Below are positions 35,275 to 47,660 of a stretch of 64,000 nucleotides of DNA, piece after piece. The stretch comes from Apostichopus japonicus (taxonomy: Eukaryota > Echinodermata > Holothuroidea > Aspidochirotida > Stichopodidae). The stretch spans positions 3,790,214-3,854,213 of the forward strand of contig NC_092567.1 of the NCBI RefSeq assembly GCF_037975245.1, in the 5' to 3' direction. The translations under genes were made by a program, and so were the position numbers. The notes under the pieces were generated by a model that made no database searches, had not been told where the DNA came from, and worked only from the letters and a program-made list of their open reading frames with translations. Each line of letters starts with the position of its first letter. Within the stretch, counting starts at the first letter, position 1.

Positions 35275-35870
35275 TCAGCTATCCTGTGGAAACCTTCGTT
35301 TGAGACGCTGCTTCAGGCTGTAAGTTCTGTAGTTGGAGGCATCTTTCATTTCAACATCTTTCACAGCTTTGCCAAAATACCGCCTTAGTGATGTCATTCT
35401 GTAAATCTGTTTCTCTCGAAGAATCTTTTGTTCGATGTAGTACTTGCAAAAAGCATCAAATGCTGTGGCATAGAGCTGTTCTTTTGGCTCAACATACTTC
35501 CTGGTTTGGTACCCTGTGTAGCTCCTGTAGCAACTTCTATGATAACGCAATTCGATTGCCACACATTCACGATCACGAATTTGGAGAAGTATGCGGTCGT
35601 CCTTCTTGTCTTTAGCAGCTGCGGCTAGCTTGCCTCCATCAGGCTGTTCACAAAGCATCAACTGTTCTTTTCTTTTTCTCCTCTGAGCGTCTGTATATGA
35701 TTTTTCATAGCGGCAACAGAAGATGCAAATCTTTGGCAGGATGTGGGAAGGGACAGATGGCTCCTTGGTTACACCCGCAAGAGCTGAGCTAGATCGTAAC
35801 ACCCTCGGGGCTTGTTGTGGACTTGTTGCTTCATCACCAGTATCAATACTTGAAGTTGAAGGCTCCAATT
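35275..35870 (-). CDS. zinc-module protein, exon 2
   Basis: The exon starts at 35870 after a strong acceptor: the reverse strand reads TTTCTTTCTTTCTTTTGTGC-like pyrimidines then TTTACAG. It joins exon 1 in frame (codon split after its first base), giving ...HTLELEPSTSS. It encodes a Ser/Thr-rich linker, then CIFC (Cys pair), a Lys-rich stretch, ELRYHRSCYRSYT (His/Cys pair) and a basic C-terminus SLKQRLKRRFPQ. The C-x2-C...H-x2-C layout repeats the one in exon 1 and is probably zinc-binding. I recognise the layout from uncharacterised invertebrate proteins but know no function. The stop at 35275 may be premature: one base earlier in phase, the frame stays open to 35118 (ADKLAFH...), so a second indel or further exons are possible. 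Confidence 0.7.
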
Positions 35871-35984
35871 CTGTAAAGGCACAAAAGAAAGAAAGAAAAA
35901 TATGTGTGAATTTTCATTTTGTATTCTGTGTATAGGGAGATGATGGATATTTCAATGTAGTAATGAAAATAATAAAAATATGTA

Positions 35985-36765
35985 CACTAAAACACCTGAA
36001 AATCGGGCTTAGCTCTGCCATCAACAGCTATTTAGAAAATGCCATATGAAATTAAAGATATATTTAAATATACAATTTTCAAGCCATTATAAAATTTAAG
36101 TTTGTATAATTTACACCAAAACACCTGAAAAATTGGACATAGATCCAACATGCAATTTTTCAGATACATATTAGGGCCTACAACTTAAAGTAGAGTTTGC
36201 ACTTTATAAAATTTAAGTTTGTATAATTTACACCAAAACACATAAAAAAATGTGCATACATGTAGCTCCACCGTGTGACAGGTTTTTCAACAAAATCTTG
36301 TCTGAAACTACCATGGTGACATCTTTTTAGACAAAAACCATCAGAAAACTAAATATGAATATATACATTTTATCAATGTAGCTATATCTTTAACCTTTAC
36401 ACCAAAAAAATTGGGCATTGCTCTGCCGTGCGTTGACTCTTTAAATGCAACATGATTTTTATGACCCAATATAAAAAGATCTGAAAAATTGGGCATAGGT
36501 CTGCCGTGCGACAGCTTTTTAGACACAAACCGTCAGAAAACCAAGTCTTAGTAGAATTATATTATAATAATTTCAATGTAGCACTAAATTTATCAATTAA
36601 TATTTACACCAAAACATCTGAAAAATTGGGCATAGCTCTGACATGCATGATCATGCATTGACTTTATATAATTTATGCAACATGATTTTTATGACCCAAT
36701 ATAAGGATCTAACCTAACAATATTTTACACCAAAACACATAAAGAAGTGGGATATATAGGTCTGC
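35985..36765. repeat. diverged tandem repeats within the intron
   Basis: Five to six irregular copies of a ~100-130-bp unit carry ACCAAAACACCTGAAAAATTGG, GCATAGCTCTGCC(G/A)TGC and ATGCAACATGATTTTTATGACCCAATATAA. They fill most of the intron (35871-36975) of the zinc-module gene. The copies differ in length and in which blocks they keep. Confidence 0.75.
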
Positions 36766-36975
36766 TAATTTATATTGGGTCATTATGACAGTATTTTTTT
36801 TTTTAAATTTAATGACATTAGCATTGCCACAGGCTAGCATGCACCACCAATACAACACAGTTGAACACACCATACAGCCAGTGCATTTCACCCTAGCCGA
36901 AGTGTGAGCAGTGAGTGAGTGAGTGAAAATTCTCCGTAAATGTCCATGTTTATATGACAAAAATAAAGAACCTAC

Positions 36976-37316
36976 CTAATGTATGACTTGATTTGGCAGC
37001 TAGTAGTTGCTTCTCTTTGCTTATCTTTCCTCTCTTCTGCTTCGATGAGTCGGTAAAATACCGATAACAAGTGTTATGACATCCACCAAATTCTGGAATT
37101 GGCAAGCTTAACACACACGTACTCCTATGCTCTCGCAAAAAAAGCTGTTGCTATATCGGCTTGATTTCCGACCAAATCCTTCCAAATGTCCACACTTTTC
37201 AAGAATGTGGTCCACCTTGCTGTTGTAAAAGGTTTAATATCTTCTAAAACATCAGCGCAGTGAGCAAAACACCTGTTTTTGGACGAATTCAGCGACTTTC
37301 CCGCATTGCAATCCAT
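36976..37316 (-). CDS. zinc-module protein, exon 1 (one-base frameshift)
   Basis: An ATG at 37316 opens MDCNAGKSLNSSKNRCFAHC; the frame continues through FTTARWTTFLKSVDIWKDLV to ATAFF and stops at 37125. A second frame, one base out, continues from LREHRSTC at 37138 through GGCHNTCYRYFTDSSKQKR to the donor. The switch falls exactly on a run of seven T (reverse strand, 37137-37143); six T would make one frame. The donor ATTAG|GTAGGT at 36976/36975 leaves phase 1 and joins the exon 2 acceptor in frame, which strongly supports the gene model. CFAHC...CHNTCYRYFT mirrors the second Cys/His-Cys module. The extra T is either assembly error or an inactivating mutation. Confidence 0.7.
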
Positions 37317-39838
37317 GTTTATGTCATGTTTTGCGGCAAGCGAAGCGTCTGTGTGTACCAGCTGAGACGTAAAATAGCCGTACCGAAGCAAGCTAAAACA
37401 GCGACTCTGATTCGTCGATCGGCATAATTTTGATGTACAGGCAAATTATCGGACCAATCGCGTCAATGACAAGTCTTAGCAACCAGTGTCAAATGAAACT
37501 TGCGATCTGATTGGATATTTTCGTTTCTACAATCGGGTAATTTGAACAGAAATATATTTGCCATTTTAATTAATTTCTCAATAACGCCCCAATTCCCAGT
37601 GTGGGAAAACACAAAATTATTTTTTTTAAATAATATATCTAATTTTAAGATCATTTTCATGTAGTCCCAAAGTGATGACAACGAGACAACCGTCCAGAAC
37701 GGCTCGCCCCACCGTCTAGTAGTGGAATGTCCTCCTAGTCAGGTTTATTGTTTACTAAATCAATGAAGATAAACAAAGAAAACAATAAATAACAAGGAAA
37801 TAAATCACATCTGATTGATCATTATGATCAGAATTAATTATCATCACAAGTCTCGTGTTCAAACGATTCTACGAAAAATAAACTAGAATGGAAATAGTAT
37901 TGTAGATAATAATGATGATAGTTGGAACTGCTGTATGTAAATTGTATGTGGTTGATATTGTGAAATGTATAGCCACATTATCAGAATTGGCTGAACTGTT
38001 TATATGTTTTCATTATCAATTAAAATAAAGTTGTTCAAACATGTAGAAATACAACATTGTACAGAACAAACGGAGTAAACGAAGTAAATCCTAATAACAA
38101 CCGCTTGCCATGTTTCGCTCGGATCACGTGATTTATATCGTATGTTATTTTCGGAAAATGTATTGATGATATAGTTCGTATTCGTGAATCCTCGCTTTAA
38201 AGGAGAACTAAAATGTCTGAGATTGTTAAGAGTTCAGTGGTAAGATACGAAATCTAGAAAAATAAATCTTAAAGCTGAAAAAAATTCTTTCTTAATCTCA
38301 AAAGAGTTTAAGATGTTACAAATAACATATTTCAATGTAATGGCGGGATAACAAACCTGCAAAACATACACTAAAATGGAGGAAGAATGTAAGGGAGAGG
38401 GGTAGGAGGGTCGAGGACATAGCAACATTCTTTACTGGGCGCAACAATTTGTCATCTTGGGTTGGAGTTAAACACAAATTGTTACTATTATATGATATAC
38501 CAACGTTATTTAAGTATTTATTCAATATCAACCTTCATAATTGTATCACATTGCACGCATTGTTTTTGTCATTGATCTAAATCAAATTGTACAAAATTAT
38601 AGCATTTTTGTGGAGTTGATAATAATGACCTTAACCATTACACAATCGAATCTTCCTATTCAACTATGTTCTCAATGAAGAGTTGCATGTGTCCAAAATA
38701 CCCGACCCCCTTCATACCGAGGAGTTATTAAGACTTCCTGGTCATACTTTGTTAAGAATACACTAATGCCATCGTCGTTGATTCACAAAAGAAAAGTTTT
38801 ATTGGAATATGGAGGAACAAACACTGAGGGGAAGTGGAGCAAGTGACTTTGATTTTACGCAAGAAACCACTAGACTGTCAAATTATCTGAAACCCTCTCA
38901 AAATAAATAATCTGTGCATTCCTTTCCACAGGTTCAAGTACCGTATTTGAATGTTTTTAGCAACAGTTGTCTTTATACCGGTACTTTTGAACTGCATATT
39001 TTATCATTATTATTATTTTGAAGCCAAATAGCAATTTTTTAGACATTAAGGCACTTGTTACAAACACACAACAACAAGAGGGCACTTGAGTTTATCGAGC
39101 ATGAAATGAAATTATCTGGATTAACCGGTAACAGATAGTGCATAATATCCATTTAATATGTTAAAGTCTAGCTCAGTATCATTCTACCTTATACCTGAAT
39201 TGCCCAGTTCTATGTAAAACACTGCTCCGAACAATGTAAACAAAATATATAGGTTAAGTTCCTTGTATCTAATTAGCATAATTAACGCATTGATACTGAT
39301 ATTTCTTATGTAAAACTTTTTCTTACAATCGTTAGTTTTCTGTATCTATCCAGTGACTGGTTAAACAGGCGCTTTCGAATATTGCATTAATGTCATAAAT
39401 ACTGTAATGGCTATAGCGGACATAACAACTCAATGTACACATGTAGGCAAAATACTGGAAATAATTGTTGAACTAATAATTTATATTTCAACAGCATTGA
39501 AAACTATTTATTAAAGGTTATATTTTAATAAAAGGGCTCTCCCCGTTTAAACCCCTCCCAACGGACGCAAGTCATATTTGGAACCCACCCCCACCCCTCC
39601 TTTCCAAAGATAACCAAAATGCAAAATGCATTGAGATTTCGATGACTTCAATGTAGCATACTTGTCCAAGATCACACAAACTCAGTGCCGCATTTTCCAC
39701 TGAATTATTTTTGAGTGCCGCGTGCAAACATTAGTGAGTGATGACGTCACACAACTCTACTTATGACGTAACCGAGCCCACGATGCGGTAACTTTTTTAC
39801 TACCTTGTGAGTTGTGAGTCTCACTTTGCATCAACTAA
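37317..39838. other. region upstream of the zinc-module gene, no other gene seen
   Basis: An inverted CCAAT (ATTGG on the gene strand) lies at 37453-37457, about 140 bp from the ATG, and could belong to a promoter. The open frames 37463-37681, 38234-38428 and 38316-38531 show no domain. TGACGTCA is at 39742-39749. Confidence 0.35.
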
Positions 39839-40110
39839 CGTGGGTCGGGTGCGAGCGAGCACGGAAGGCGAGAAAGCATGGTTGGGGGGGGGGGGGGTTG
39901 GGGGAACTCCCCCAAGCAAATTCGAATTGTAGATGCGCTCAGATGCGATTTCCCAGCATCTGGAAAGGATATCCTCTATATATAATTGCTCATTTTTCGG
40001 AGTATGGTCAAACAATCAGTGGCCATAGAAAAGAGGGGGGCGTGCATCGTTTGCGCCCCTCCTGGATCCACACCTGGGCCAAGAGTCCCAAGACAGAAAA
40101 GCAAAACAAA
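39839..40110. repeat. G-run-containing dispersed repeat
   Basis: GGTGCGAGCGAGCACGGAAGG, a G-run at 39883-39897 and the end phrase GCGCCCCTCCTGGATCC at 40050-40066 resemble the G-run repeats elsewhere (for example 22703-22815 inverted). The 128-codon frame 39814-40200 runs through the repeat and is not called as a gene. Confidence 0.45.
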
Positions 40111-41335
40111 TATCATGACAACGTGTCTATAGGTGCACTGTATGGTCTACCAGGGGGAGGGGGAAGTTGTTGGAAGTTGAGGGTCCAAAGCAGTAAATAG
40201 TAGTGAGATGTGTGTGACCATCTGTAATGCAAGCGCGCCATCAATTCACAGTTTTCCTATACATGCATACACGTACAGTCGTACACTGCACTGTAGGCTA
40301 TACTGACGAGCTGACTGCATACACTTATTACACTGACAGTGCATATGCACATACATCGCATTCTAGCTAGTCGTACGTGGACGTCGGACATCAAGAAATG
40401 ACTAAAAATCTACTCGCCAAATTCCACTCGCCACTAGGACTATGATTGTTGGTCAAGTTTCCAAAGTACAGATCTGCAACATTAATACTTTCTATGAACA
40501 AAGGTTAGGCAGTTAGACAGATACATGGTGCTAAGTAATTGCACATTAGAAAGTTTTGCTTCTTTGCAGTATGAAATTAAAACTATTTCCCACCAAAAGT
40601 AAGTGTTGAACAAAGTAAAACGTGACGCAGAATCATAAATAAGCATGTAGGCCTACTGTAGTGTCTCAAACATTAAAATACAACATCTGTAAAATACCTA
40701 CGAAGATAGCTAAGCTTCTGTTACATTAGAGCATTAGGAAACTAGGTGTGCGGGAGTCCTAAGCATGTACAGTACCTCATGATACTTTGAACCGCTGTTC
40801 AATTAGAGCGGCGACTTCGTACAATTTCCCAATTAAGTATCTGTCTTTTAGCTGTAGATTGATGCGCGAAAAATATCGCTCTTACTCCATTTCACTGCCT
40901 AAATCAAAGCGATCTTTTACGCAATGATAATCTGAGGCTGTAAGATCTCTCCAGAAAACTTGTCTCAAAACGAATTATGACTAATAGCCTGTAGGAAAAT
41001 TGCCTTAAGAAATAATGAAGGAGATGTTTCGCCATCGTAAGTGTATTGGTATTCTGACTCGTATTCTTCACGTTGTTGACTTAATGAACCCTAATCGACC
41101 CAACCTTTGCTGGCCTACACAACATAAATTTGCTCACAGGCCTAGCCAGGTAAGTTGTCCCATAATCAACCAGAAGACTACGTCCTCCCACTCGTTCGTA
41201 TGATCATATGAGTTCCACTACGGTGCTACTATGATGATTTACGTCAATTATGGCAACTGCGTACGAAAGATGCCCTCCCATAAAACCCATCCAAATGTAT
41301 ACAATGTGCAAATTGCATTGTGTCTGTACACAGTG
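40111..41335. other. anonymous sequence, no gene seen
   Basis: No domain or terminus recognised. The short frame 41015-41203 lacks motifs. Confidence 0.35.
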
Positions 41336-41590
41336 TATAGATGCAGAGTACTGTTTGAGTACAGTAAACACAGTAGGTAATAACGAACCAATATTAATTA
41401 CATACCAAAATAAAAATTGGACCAGTGGCTGTTTAAGGCATATAGCGTGGGGTTTATTCTGCATTGTACAGGTGCAGAGTACTGTGTGATACAGTACACA
41501 TAGTAGGTAAAATTGAACCAACATTACATACTACATACAAAATTGGACCATTGGCTGTTTAAGGCCTAGCCTGGGCTATATTCTGGTGGG
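41336..41590. repeat. two-copy ~130-bp tandem repeat
   Basis: GATGCAGAGTACTGTTTGAGTACAG...GGTAATAACGAACCAA...AAATTGGACCAGTGGCTG and GGTGCAGAGTACTGTGTGATACAG...GGTAAAATTGAACCAA...AAATTGGACCATTGGCTG are consecutive diverged copies, each ending in TTTAAGGC. Confidence 0.8.
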
Positions 41591-42124
41591 CCTCTAACAT
41601 GGGGTGATGGCAAAATCTCAATTAACCAATGTATACAGGACAGAATTTGGAAAATGTAGTAGGTGGGTGGCTACCTTTATTTTCACTAATTTCTTATCCC
41701 AGGGAGAGAAATTGTTTTGCTGCTCATGAATAATTCATTGGTGTAACTTACAAAAAATGCAACATCCATTACTCATTAGGCTATTCCTGTAATGCGTCAT
41801 TATGTTTGGGGAGTACAGCTGCTGCCAGAATTAGTTTACTTGTGAGACTGATTTCATACACTATTACCCTAATTCAATTTAAGTCTTTAGTAGTATTTTT
41901 ACTATGATTTGAATCTACACGGTAGGCCTAGGCAGTTTCTGTTACTCTCGGCATCCCATACTTTTCGCTGCTCACTTTCCGCACACAAATATCAGGTGCA
42001 GAAATAACTTTTATTTTTCACCTGTAAACATGTACATTGTATGTTCGTCTGCAATTTTAGGAAACCAAATCAGAGATGATGAAAATAATCTGGGAAAGTA
42101 TTAGAGAAAGTCCCTTCCCAACTT

Positions 42125-42873
42125 TAAATGTCCCATGACTTCTTCAGTGCCACCTCAATTTTATTAGGCCTAACAGAACAGGAGGTCTCTGTTGAAAGAG
42201 ACCTAGGTAGATACATTGACTCATCTCTGCAACCTTCTAAACATTGTCTTGAAGCTGCTAAAAGAGGTAATAGGGTTTGAGGTATGATCAAGAGGAACTT
42301 CAGATTTCTGAAAGAGGACATCGTAGTTAGGCTTTATATAGCAGTTGGTTAGGCCTCATCTGAAATATGCTGTGCAGGCTTGGAACCCATATTTTGTTAA
42401 AGATAATGAAGTACTTGAAAAGGTCCAGAGGAGAGCTACTAGAAAGAGTGTTCCTTATTATAGGCGGTTACAATTGTTGAATCTCACCACACTGGTATCT
42501 TAGGAGGTTACGTGGGGAATTGATTCAGGTTTTCAAGATAGTGTATGGTTTTGACAATTTATCCTTTACCGACTTTTTCATGTTCGCTAATAGTAGTTGT
42601 ACCAGAGGTCATTGTCTTAAACTCCAAAAGTCACAAAGTAGGATTAATATTCAACATAACTTTTTTTCTAATAGGGTTGTGAATGAGTGGAACCGTTTGC
42701 CTGCGAAAGTTGTACTTACAAGTAATTTCAATGGGTTTAAGAAGCTTTGGACAAGCACTTTTTGCATTGTAATCGGGTCTAAGGGTTTGTGTCTTCAGTA
42801 TTTTTCTCTCTCCTATAGGGTCCTTGATGGGGACTTGAGTGTCCCACCTGATCCCTTTTTTCTACTAAACTAA
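42125..42873 (+). pseudogene. CR1-like LINE reverse transcriptase, C-terminal remnant
   Basis: Read across frames, the forward strand gives RDLGRYIDSSLQPSKHCLEA, GMIKRNFRFLKEDIVVRLY, then (shifted) EYAVQAWNP, VLEKVQRRAT, LRGDLIQVFKI, CTRGHCLKLQKSQSRI, HNFFSNRVVNEWNRLPAKV and FKKLWT. This is the normal order of the thumb region and C-terminus of CR1/L2-type non-LTR reverse transcriptases, which many animal LINEs share. The first half carries stops and frameshifts; the last 117 codons (42520-42873) are open. The catalytic FADD region and the endonuclease are absent, so it is a 5'-truncated dead copy. A second piece of the same family lies reversed at 54346-54698. Confidence 0.85.
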
Positions 42874-42879
42874 ACTATA

Positions 42880-44564
42880 TTGTTAGGCATAGTCTACATC
42901 AGGTTTACCACTGCCGTAATCAAGATTCAAATCATGCAATTAAAAAAAAAAGGTTATACACATATATATTTGTAGGCTACCTAACGTTAGGCTATTTTGC
43001 TAGGTGTACACGATGCACCCCAAACCAATCTTAGCTAGGTTTTGCGTAACTGCCACTGAGCTTATTACTTTTAATTTTTAGAGTTAGAACTCACTGTTCA
43101 TAGCCTAGGCAGTAACACACTAACAGGTACATGCTGAGTAGCCTATGACCAAGATTAGAATTAGTTACCGGGGTAGGCTATGTGCCTAGCATAAATTGTG
43201 ACAGTGGTCCATTTATATTCATTCATAACCCAATGTTTTCAAATGGGGTGACAAACAAAATTTTTATAAGGAGATTCTGGTCAGAGCAATTGTCTCAGTT
43301 CCGCCCAAAACATTTTAGGAGACGAACTGGTTGCCATGTAGCTTAGCCTATGTCACATTGCAATGTAAGGTTAAGGTTATGTCTTACTACGTAACGCTAC
43401 GGCTAGGCTACTTTCGTGAATCTCGCACGGTATTGAGATCAACTTGTGCCTTAAATTCCAGACCCCGATAGGCCAAGATATCGTGATTTAAGCAAAACTG
43501 CTTTCGTCCCGCAGAGCCACTTCTTTTCTTAACCTACGCCTAACATTCAAGCGAAATACTTCAAGAATGTATAAGAAATATTAGTGAGAGTTTACATCAA
43601 GTAGTTTTACCGAATATCGAAAGGTATAGTATGTATAGTATCGTTGATGCAGTACTATTGCTGTCTGTTGATGGTTCGTATATGACATACAGTACGACAT
43701 TACGTAAACAACGAAGTCAATTCGGCAATGAATTATACGTGATGCATACGCGCAGAAGCGTTTTCTGTGGCCATGGCTACGTGCCAAACTTTTTGGTTTG
43801 ACGTCATCATTTTTCTACAACTCGTAGTCTTAGCCAAAAAATGATGTAAACTGCAGTCATTTTCTTTACAGTTAGATCCAATTACGACAAATAATTATTA
43901 TCTGGAGTATAATATATACGTAAAACTGAAGTTTATATGTTATTAAACTTCATTTTTTGACACTGCTCTTAGGATTCAGTAAATTCGACATTGTGACATA
44001 ATGTACAGATAAACGAAACGGCGTGGAATTCTGTCCCCCTTCAGAGCTGAGACCCACATCTAAGCTCGAGAATACTCTCTCGCAAAAACGTGACGAAAGT
44101 CGAACGTTACTTTTCAGGTCAATAGCTACGTTGACACTGGTGGAAGAGACTACACAAATGTCAATAGCCGATCCAGACATAGATCGTGAAACTCACTGCC
44201 AAACTAAGACCATTTCACACAATTATTTCGCATTGAGATTGGTCATAGTAAAAAATCTAACTAAACGAACTGTTAAGTTCATAAACGCTGACTGGTCACA
44301 ACGAAACTACATCCAACCTGAAATGAATAAGACGAAAAAACGTCCAACACAACCGCTTTATTACAAAGTTTATTCGGCACGCAATATAAGGCTTCCGAGC
44401 GGAACGTTGAAGCAAATGCAAATATATTCGTGTTTTCAGTTTTAGATTCTACGGATGCCCATAAGCTTATTTCCAATTGCCAAGGACCTCATATTCGTGT
44501 GAGGCGTAACGCACACGTTATCTGATAGGCTGGTTTGTGAGAGATACGGTAGCTTATAAAACAA
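42880..44564. other. anonymous sequence; one 140-codon open frame of unknown status
   Basis: A forward frame at 44023-44445 (starting at GTG) is longer than its surroundings suggest, and an antisense frame (43950-44180) overlaps it. Neither shows a domain I recognise and no splice signal frames them, so I leave them uncalled. TGACGTCA is at 43799-43806. TAGGCTA-type motifs are frequent at 42975-43400. Confidence 0.35.
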
Positions 44565-45125
44565 GGTTTACACAATTTGGCGTCTGGTGACTCAAATGAC
44601 CTTTGACCTCAATGAAATAAAAACTACATACTGAATATGACTTTCGTCCAACCTTTGCCTCTTGAGTAATCGTGTTTACAGTGTTTTCACAATTTTACCT
44701 CTAGTGACCCCAAATGCACTTGGACCTCCACTAAAAACAAAAGGGATATTGAAGTCAATGCGGTACTCGTTCACACGAAATGCAAGTTTGATCCTAGCTA
44801 TTCTTCTTGAGTTATCGTGTTAACAAGGTTTACTCAATTTTACCCTGGTGGCCCCAAATGAACTTGATCTCCACAAAAAAAAAAAAAAAAAAAAATAGGC
44901 TGTTGCTCCTCAATGTGGTCCGCATATTCACGTAATATGAGATTGGTCCGAGTTTACCTCCTTGAGATATCGTGTTAACAAGATTTTCAGTATTTGGCCC
45001 CTAGTACCGCAAATGACCTCCCCACAAAACAATAGGGTTCTTCTACTCAATGTGGTACTCATATACACCAAATATTATATTGTTCCAAGCTTCCCTATAC
45101 TTGAGATATCGTGTTTACATGCGAG
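44565..45125. repeat. ~130-bp tandem repeat, four diverged copies
   Basis: Each copy runs GTGTTAACAAGGTTT, CAATTTKRCCYCTRGTGRCCC, CAAATGACCTTTGACCTCCA, AAAAACAATAGGGTTCTT, CTCAATGTGGTACTC, AAATATGAGATTGGTCC and CTTGAGATATCGT. Copies start near 44565, 44675, 44815 and 44968. An A-run of about 20 (44875-44895) has grown in the third copy. A (CA)n tract follows at 45131-45170. Confidence 0.8.
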
Positions 45126-45170
45126 GCGTCACACACGCATACACACACACACACCCACGCACACACTCTC

Positions 45171-47660
45171 CGCCTGCATGAATGCATAGGTTACGATTAT
45201 CATCGAAACCAAGAAAGCGTTAATGCTTGAAGTTAGATTGATTAACTGTGAAGTGTTCAAACTTGCTTAAATTTACAGTTCAAACACTCTTCACCTTGGT
45301 TTTATGTATAAAACTATTCAATATGTATCGCCGAGTTTATCGTCCTGTATAATGTGTATTACGTCATGTGGCTGGGGTTAAAACAATGTGTAGTGTTGAG
45401 ATAATTGAGCGTGTGTAAAGACGGAATGGGTCAACAAAGTTGAGAGAAGATAACGACTTTCTTTAATTAGTTATGCATAATTCGGGTTTATGGTTCTTCA
45501 ACAGTTCAAAACTTAGATCATGTCTTACGTAATCGTTGATTAACTGAGAGCAAACAACATTGTTGAAAAATTGGCAACACGTTATGTAAACGCTGAAACA
45601 CCTAGCCCACCCATCACGAAGTGTGCAAACTGTATCTTGCATTCTTATGCCTAGAGGTCTATGCGTAGAGTATTCATCTTTCTCTTCATGCGTTCTGAAA
45701 GCGTATATTAGCGATATTTAGACACAATTACTTTACATGCTTTCACTCTATTCGTTCCGATTTGACAGGAGGAAAACCCCGGATGTGTGACCGACAGTAT
45801 ACAATTACCCACAGATCTCTACTAACTGTATATCCAGGAACACAACACCTCTCCTTCGGTTTCTTTTCTGTTTTATTTTCCTTTCTTTTTCTTTTTACTT
45901 GTCGACCATGTTACTATCACAATATACTTATGTTCAGTTTTAATAAGCATACCACCATGATTCATGTAAAACATCGCAAATTATGACGCAATGAATTCAT
46001 TTCAACAAGTGAATAACTGCTTCTTCTTTTTACCGTCTCAGCAACAAAACTAAATGAACCGTGGCCATGTTAACGACCTGGATATGACCCTGGCAGTTGT
46101 ATAAGTGTTTATTCTGATTGTTAACTTGTAGGTTCATTCATTGTGTACCGGGTTAGAAATCTGTACTTCATTTTGTTAGCGTGTGTTATAACAATAATGT
46201 AAACCATTTGGAAGAAAGTCTGAAGGTGATGATGGCAGCCTTCTAAGCCTTTCTAAATTCGCTAAAAACAGTTAAGTTGCAAATTTGAAATCGATTTCTA
46301 GTTGTCGGTATCCATTATACATTTGAAACTTCGATGGAATAATTTAATCACTTTCGCCTGTTCTGTGTAGATAAAAAGAACTAGTGCAGTATATAATTCG
46401 ATATTTAAAGAGATAAAAGATCTCATCAAACGAATCTTAAAGGATCTTATGTGCTTTGTTTTCTTGCTCGTGTTGTTTTTTGCTTGTTTATGATTTATGG
46501 CTGAGAAATAAATTAACTTGGTTATTATTACTATATTTCAGATTTGGTAAGGCGACATGAACCTTCGAATTACTTTCTCCCTGCTAAACACGAGCAATAT
46601 TTAATCTCCACCGTTTAACCGTTTAATCAACTTCACAGAACAAAACTGCTCTCCATAAAACTAGGCAATTAAGAACCCGCAATGTTTGTAGTCACATATT
46701 AGATATGTGAGTTATATTAAGGGCTATTCAATTATATGCTAATTAGGCAGACTTCCATATACCAACGAGAAGTACATAAAGGGAAAAACGAAGACAGGGA
46801 AATAAAACAATACTTCTATCAAATTAGGGAGAGGAGCAAGTGAGGGATGTATTAAACAACCAAGGAAATCAAGTTTACTCATTTAAAATATATAAACAAA
46901 GAATAATAATGAGAACACGCCGTAATATCATGGCATATGACATACAGTATCACTGAATGGCTGTTAGATATATACCTAACCCGTATTGAATAAAATGATG
47001 CATTGTTCCCAGCCACTGCTAGACACGGACTGACCTACTTATCGTCGGTTTCCATGGTTACGTTGTATGACAGTTACAACATTCCAGGTGTACACTAGAC
47101 GCGTGGCTCGTTTATCTTTCTATTCATTAGCATTAACTGCCTAAGGTCATCTATTGTTATGCTAATTAGGTATCTACGGGAGATCCAGGTGTGTCATATT
47201 TACTGTCAACTTATTTTACGTAAGAAATAAATTGTTTGAATCAACCGTCTGTGCAGAAAACTATTGTAGAAGTAGAGTAGGCCTACTATGTGTACTAAAA
47301 CGGTGATGTTATCGGGTAGAAAAACAGAATGGATTTGAAGGGCCATCTAAAATACGAGTATGTACGACGGGGTGGGGGGGTGGCAAAGGGAGAGTGGTGA
47401 CGGGTCCAGGTAAGGTGTCTGAAGGGGAGTGGGGCAGAGGGGCGAGACTAAACTTAACCAAGAGCATACTGGGATTGGGGTAAGGTATTTAGTCTAGATA
47501 GGGAATAAACATTCTGTGCTATATAGGCCTATTTGTTTTATAGCCAGACCACAGTGTGTTATTTCCAGTGATATTTTTCCCAGCGGTTAGTTATTCCTGG
47601 AATGGGCTGGCGGTGGTTCACTTATAACATGTGTAAAGCAGCTTTCTTTTAATTTATTTA
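45171..47660. other. anonymous sequence, no gene seen
   Basis: AT-rich without recognisable domain. The frame 45762-45986 lacks motifs. A G-rich stretch lies at 47369-47445. Confidence 0.35.

Noticed and set aside
39814-40200. 128-codon forward frame
   Set aside because: It runs through a G-run and a dispersed repeat with no domain or splice context.
44023-44445. 140-codon forward frame with an antisense open frame
   Set aside because: No recognisable domain, a GTG start and no flanking signals. It is possible but unsupported, so it is mentioned only in the regional note.
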